Made by a program: the position numbers and the translations under genes. Source: Ailanthus altissimus (Eukaryota > Streptophyta > Magnoliopsida > Sapindales > Simaroubaceae). From it: 64,000 nt of DNA. Location of the stretch: NCBI GenBank assembly GCA_946807835.1, contig OX327700.1, forward strand, positions 21,116,001-21,180,000, written 5' to 3'. Each line of letters begins with the position of its first letter. The first letter of the stretch is position 1. The notes under the pieces were generated by a model. That model did no database searches. It was not told the origin of the DNA and was given only the letters and a program-made list of their open reading frames with translations. Of the stretch, positions 60,362 through 64,000 are shown piece after piece.

Positions 60362-63300
60362 CCAAAGAAAAAGTTTTAAAAATTTTAGGCAATAAGAATA
60401 AGATGATTTAAAGAATACATTTCAACAAAATGAAAAGGCATTTTGAAAATTATATTAGCATTGTATGAGATTGAATTTGAGAACAAACTTGACTTCAATA
60501 GAAAGATAATTTTGTCAACTTTCTCAAGGGTTTTACATAAGTCAAATAGTAGTTTTATATAATAAGTTATGGTCAAAATATTTAAGCATGTGCAACATCA
60601 AAAATGCAAAGTGGTTAATGGTTTGTTTAAAGCAATTTGGTAGTTTAAGTGCCAAACTAGTTTTCTAACCTGTATCAAAATGCTTAGAGTTAATAGTTGA
60701 CCTACTCAAAGTGATTTGGGCATTTTAGCAAAGTTATCAATTGGTTTGGATGTGAAAAGCCCTATAACAACTATAAATAACCAACTCTATCACTTCTGCA
60801 TAAATATGACACTTAAAACAATTCAAAGGAAATCAAGCCATTATATTTCAACATCTTTAAATTTTATTATGTTTATACCTTCAATCATATACAATTAAGA
60901 GTTTTTAAACATTCATGTGAGAGTTTAAATCATTTATATTTAAATTACCTCTTCTATTTAACTATTGAAGTGTTTATAGGAAATACTTTGAAAGTTGGGT
61001 GACTTACTCATTCATTAATAGGGTTTAATTGATACATTAGAATCCAATTTGCTATAAGGGTTTCTTAACACTTCAAAATTCAAGGATATTTAATTCTTGG
61101 CCTAGAGTTAGTAAGACTATGAATCCTCAAGGCAATTACTTGGGACTTGAACATAAGTCGCGTGGAGTGCTAAACCACATAAACATCTAGTGTTAAATTT
61201 ATCTTTCCCTTGCTCTCTTTAATTTCCCACATTGTTGATTTACCTTTCTTGTCCAAATCGGCTGACTTCCTTGCTAAACCTCTAAACTGCTTTAACTGTG
61301 TCGATTACTAACTCAAACTAGTTTTGAAATCAATTGAAAAACTAACTTGGCGCTTAAACTAAGCAAAACATTTTGAACAAACTGGTTAAATACTTTTGTA
61401 CTATATATGTTGTGCATGCTTGAATAATTTTATCATAATTTAACATAAGGAACTCTTATGTAACTTTTGTAAAATTTCTTGGAAAGTTAAAAAAATATCT
61501 TTTTATTGACATTAAGATTGTGCTCAAATTTAGTCTCATGCAATGCTAATATAATTTTCAAAACACCCTTCTATTTTCTTAAAATGTCTTTGTTGAATTA
61601 TATTGTTTTTATTGTCTAAACTTTTTACTTTGGTCTAAAATCATTGTTTTCCTCTATTGTTTAAAATCATCAAAACATTCAAAGTCTTTGAAGCCAACAA
61701 CTTTCCTTTTTTTATGATGACAAACAATATATGCAATATCTTGAATTTCAAAAGTATGTATTCCCTCAATTTGTGCTCCTTCTATAATTATGTTTTTAAC
61801 AATCCTTATGCCAAAATTCAAATGACCATTATCAATAATTTTAAGAATAAATCATAAACTAAGTAAAATGCATGTATATATTTCTTTGCCTTTGGTATAA
61901 AAAAAAATAATGATATAATCATAAGTCACCATAGTTATGGATTATCAAAATCTTATGCAAGATCAAAAAATTCAAGAAAAATTATTCACATACTTTAAAG
62001 ATAATCATTACAATGCTCCCTTTTAATGTATCATACGTGTTTCACAAACTTTCTTATTGTAATATTTGTAAATAATTAATTCACTTGGAACCTATGAACT
62101 TATGCATAAAAGTATATATGATTAAGGCAAATAAAAAGTTGAATACATGAATTACAATATTTCATGAAAATCAAAGAAGCAAAAGATTTGTTACCAAAAA
62201 TCAAATTTATGCTTAATTGCTTCTCATGTCCTTTGATGTTGGTACCTCAAAAATAAATTCAAGTTATGCATTTTAGTACCTAATATTTCTTGAGTTCTTA
62301 AATATTATCAATGATTCCTTTTGGACCCAAATTTATTTTTCTTCAAATTTTTTTATTGGACAATAAAATTTTGTGATCATTTTTATTGTAATAATAAAAA
62401 AATTGAATAAGACTCAATTTTTAAGAAGCGTTTTATAAAATAATTTTGAAAGATTTTTTTTTTTGAAATAGTTTTTATCCTAAACATCCCTTGTCAAACA
62501 TACATTTTTAAGAACCAAACAATTTTTTTAAAATTTTTTGATCATTTATGAATTTTATAATAGTCTCCTGTAAATCACTCAAGTTTTTCTTAAAGCTTTC
62601 ATTTTTTAATAGTTAATAGTTGAATTTAGAACTTTCCAAAAAAAAAATGTAAATACTATTCTTTGAGATTTGAATTCCTTTTCCAAAACTTCCTTGGAGT
62701 CTTGTAAGTATTTGATTTTCCTTTTAAATAAAGATTTTCAATTTAAAACTTCATTTTCTTTTTGAAATTCTTCATTTTCAATTGAAAGAGAAAAAAAAAA
62801 ATTTTGAGTGAAGCATTTTTAAATGCAAGCTTAGTTATATTATCATGTAACTCTTAAAAAGCTTAATATAATTCATTATTGAAGGGCTATTCACATACTT
62901 CATCAAGTTCTTTGAATTTGTTGTCTCAAATTGCCACAAGAGATATTAGAGATTTTGCAACTTTCTTCTTCTCCTAATAAATCATTATCATCCCAAGTTT
63001 ATACCCCTTTTTTTTAGTGTGTCATATTGCATATGCAGATTTATATTTATAAATTTTATTAAATATATTTTTATCTAATATACAAACTAAATGGTTCGTG
63101 GTTTTAATATTTAAGAAAACTTTTTTAACATCTCCCTCACTTCACTTATTTTTTAATTTGAGAATAAACTTATTTTTTTTATTTTTTTTCATGAGCACAT
63201 AAAGATCAAAATATACAATATTTTAAAGATCATAATTAGTGGCTTGCAAATAAATTATCATCTTAATTTTTTAATAATTATAATTAAATCCATTAAAGAA

Positions 63301-64000
63301 TGAAAGTCTAATGGTGATAAATGACCCACCAAAAGTTACTTTTTGGATCATCCTAAGATGATTAGGTTCTTAGAATGATACTTTGTTTTGATAACAAATG
63401 AAATTCAAGTTTAGACAACTTCAAAAGGAGTGAATGAGGTTTTTGTGATCTAAAATGAAATTATGAATAATTAATGCAATAATAAAATAATAATCGAGCA
63501 AATCAATAATGTGAAAAATTAAAACAGCAAATCAATTCGAAAAAGAGAAATTTAACACCGATATTTACGTAATTCGACATTCTATACAACTTATGCCCAT
63601 ACTCCAAGTAATCGATTTGAGTATTTCACTAATATTGTTGTAAATTTAGGTCAAGAATTAAATACTCCTGACTTTCATACGAATACTATTATAGGATATG
63701 AATTTATAGATTTTTACTTATTTTATTTTTTTCCTAGAAAATGGGATGAAGCACCGTTGTTTGGGATAGCAGGATTGTCAAATCAATGTTGTATGGTTGA
63801 AAACTTAAACTTATATATGAAACTATACTAAATTTTAAGTGTTTAATGGACTTGCAAGTGTAATAGTGTAGTATAATTCTTCTTTTTTGAAGTTATATTT
63901 TATATAATTTTTTTTACTATATTATATATTAATTGAACTAATATTATTATGCTTTATTGCGGTTAGAATTTAAACTTGTGATACGGTATTATTTAAGATA
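60362..64000. other. AT-rich sequence without recognisable features
   Basis: No frame longer than about 66 codons, none with family resemblance. Homopolymer A/T runs are common (for example 62455-62480, 62640, 63170-63190). It may be old, unrecognisable repeats. I see no RNA gene. Confidence 0.5.

Overview
The window looks like a repeat-dominated intergenic stretch of a eudicot nuclear genome. It is AT-rich, its one intact gene has introns with consensus GT-AG sites, and nearly everything else is plant-type transposable elements (Ty1/copia, Ty3/gypsy Tat lineage, TRIM, hAT, Mutator-like, MITE). I cannot name the species. I see no tRNA, rRNA or CRISPR array. All calls come from reading the sequence and from remembered family motifs; no database search was made.

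Layout. 1-3.9 kb: a badly decayed Mutator-like element (MULE) with a transposase relic on the minus strand and a tandemly duplicated piece of its Ulp1-like gene on the plus strand. 5.86-6.54 kb: an inverted, intron-containing fragment copied from the neighbouring gene. 7.59-9.54 kb: the only apparently intact host gene, six exons and 175 codons, a small Cys-x9-Cys/coiled-coil protein. 10.3-20.4 kb: an old minus-strand Copia element interrupted by a complete 187-bp-LTR Copia element (13501-17692, CCCTT duplication) and by a 747-bp insertion. 21.1-42.5 kb: a 5'-truncated plus-strand Tat-lineage gypsy element with a decayed polyprotein, an interrupted tandem array of about 71 bp in its 3' region, an antisense ORF with a TATA box, and a very recent 3 x 523 bp amplification. 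Inside it sit at least seven later insertions: a TRIM and several solo LTRs, three of them nested in one another.

Exons of a broken copy of the catalytic subunit of DNA polymerase epsilon (POL2), all on the minus strand, lie on both sides of the Tat element (20610-20684 and 44286-48725). This suggests the Tat element landed in, and partly replaced, a duplicated POL2 segment. Next comes a hAT transposase relic (49.1-51.7 kb) carrying an internal 3 x 375 bp tandem triplication.

The most striking unit is a nearly complete 7.6-kb MULE at 52011-59606. It has terminal inverted repeats of over 600 bp with GC-rich palindromic inner parts, a 9-bp target-site duplication, a plus-strand Ulp1-type cysteine protease gene that keeps its His/Asp/Cys residues, and a convergent minus-strand MuDR-type transposase gene with a zinc knuckle. 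Both genes carry stop codons. A 316-bp foldback MITE follows at 60.0 kb. The last 3.6 kb hold no feature I can support.

Because most insertions keep readable target-site duplications, the order of events can be reconstructed from the sequence alone. That nesting history, and the several independent tandem amplifications inside dead elements, are the main interest of the window.
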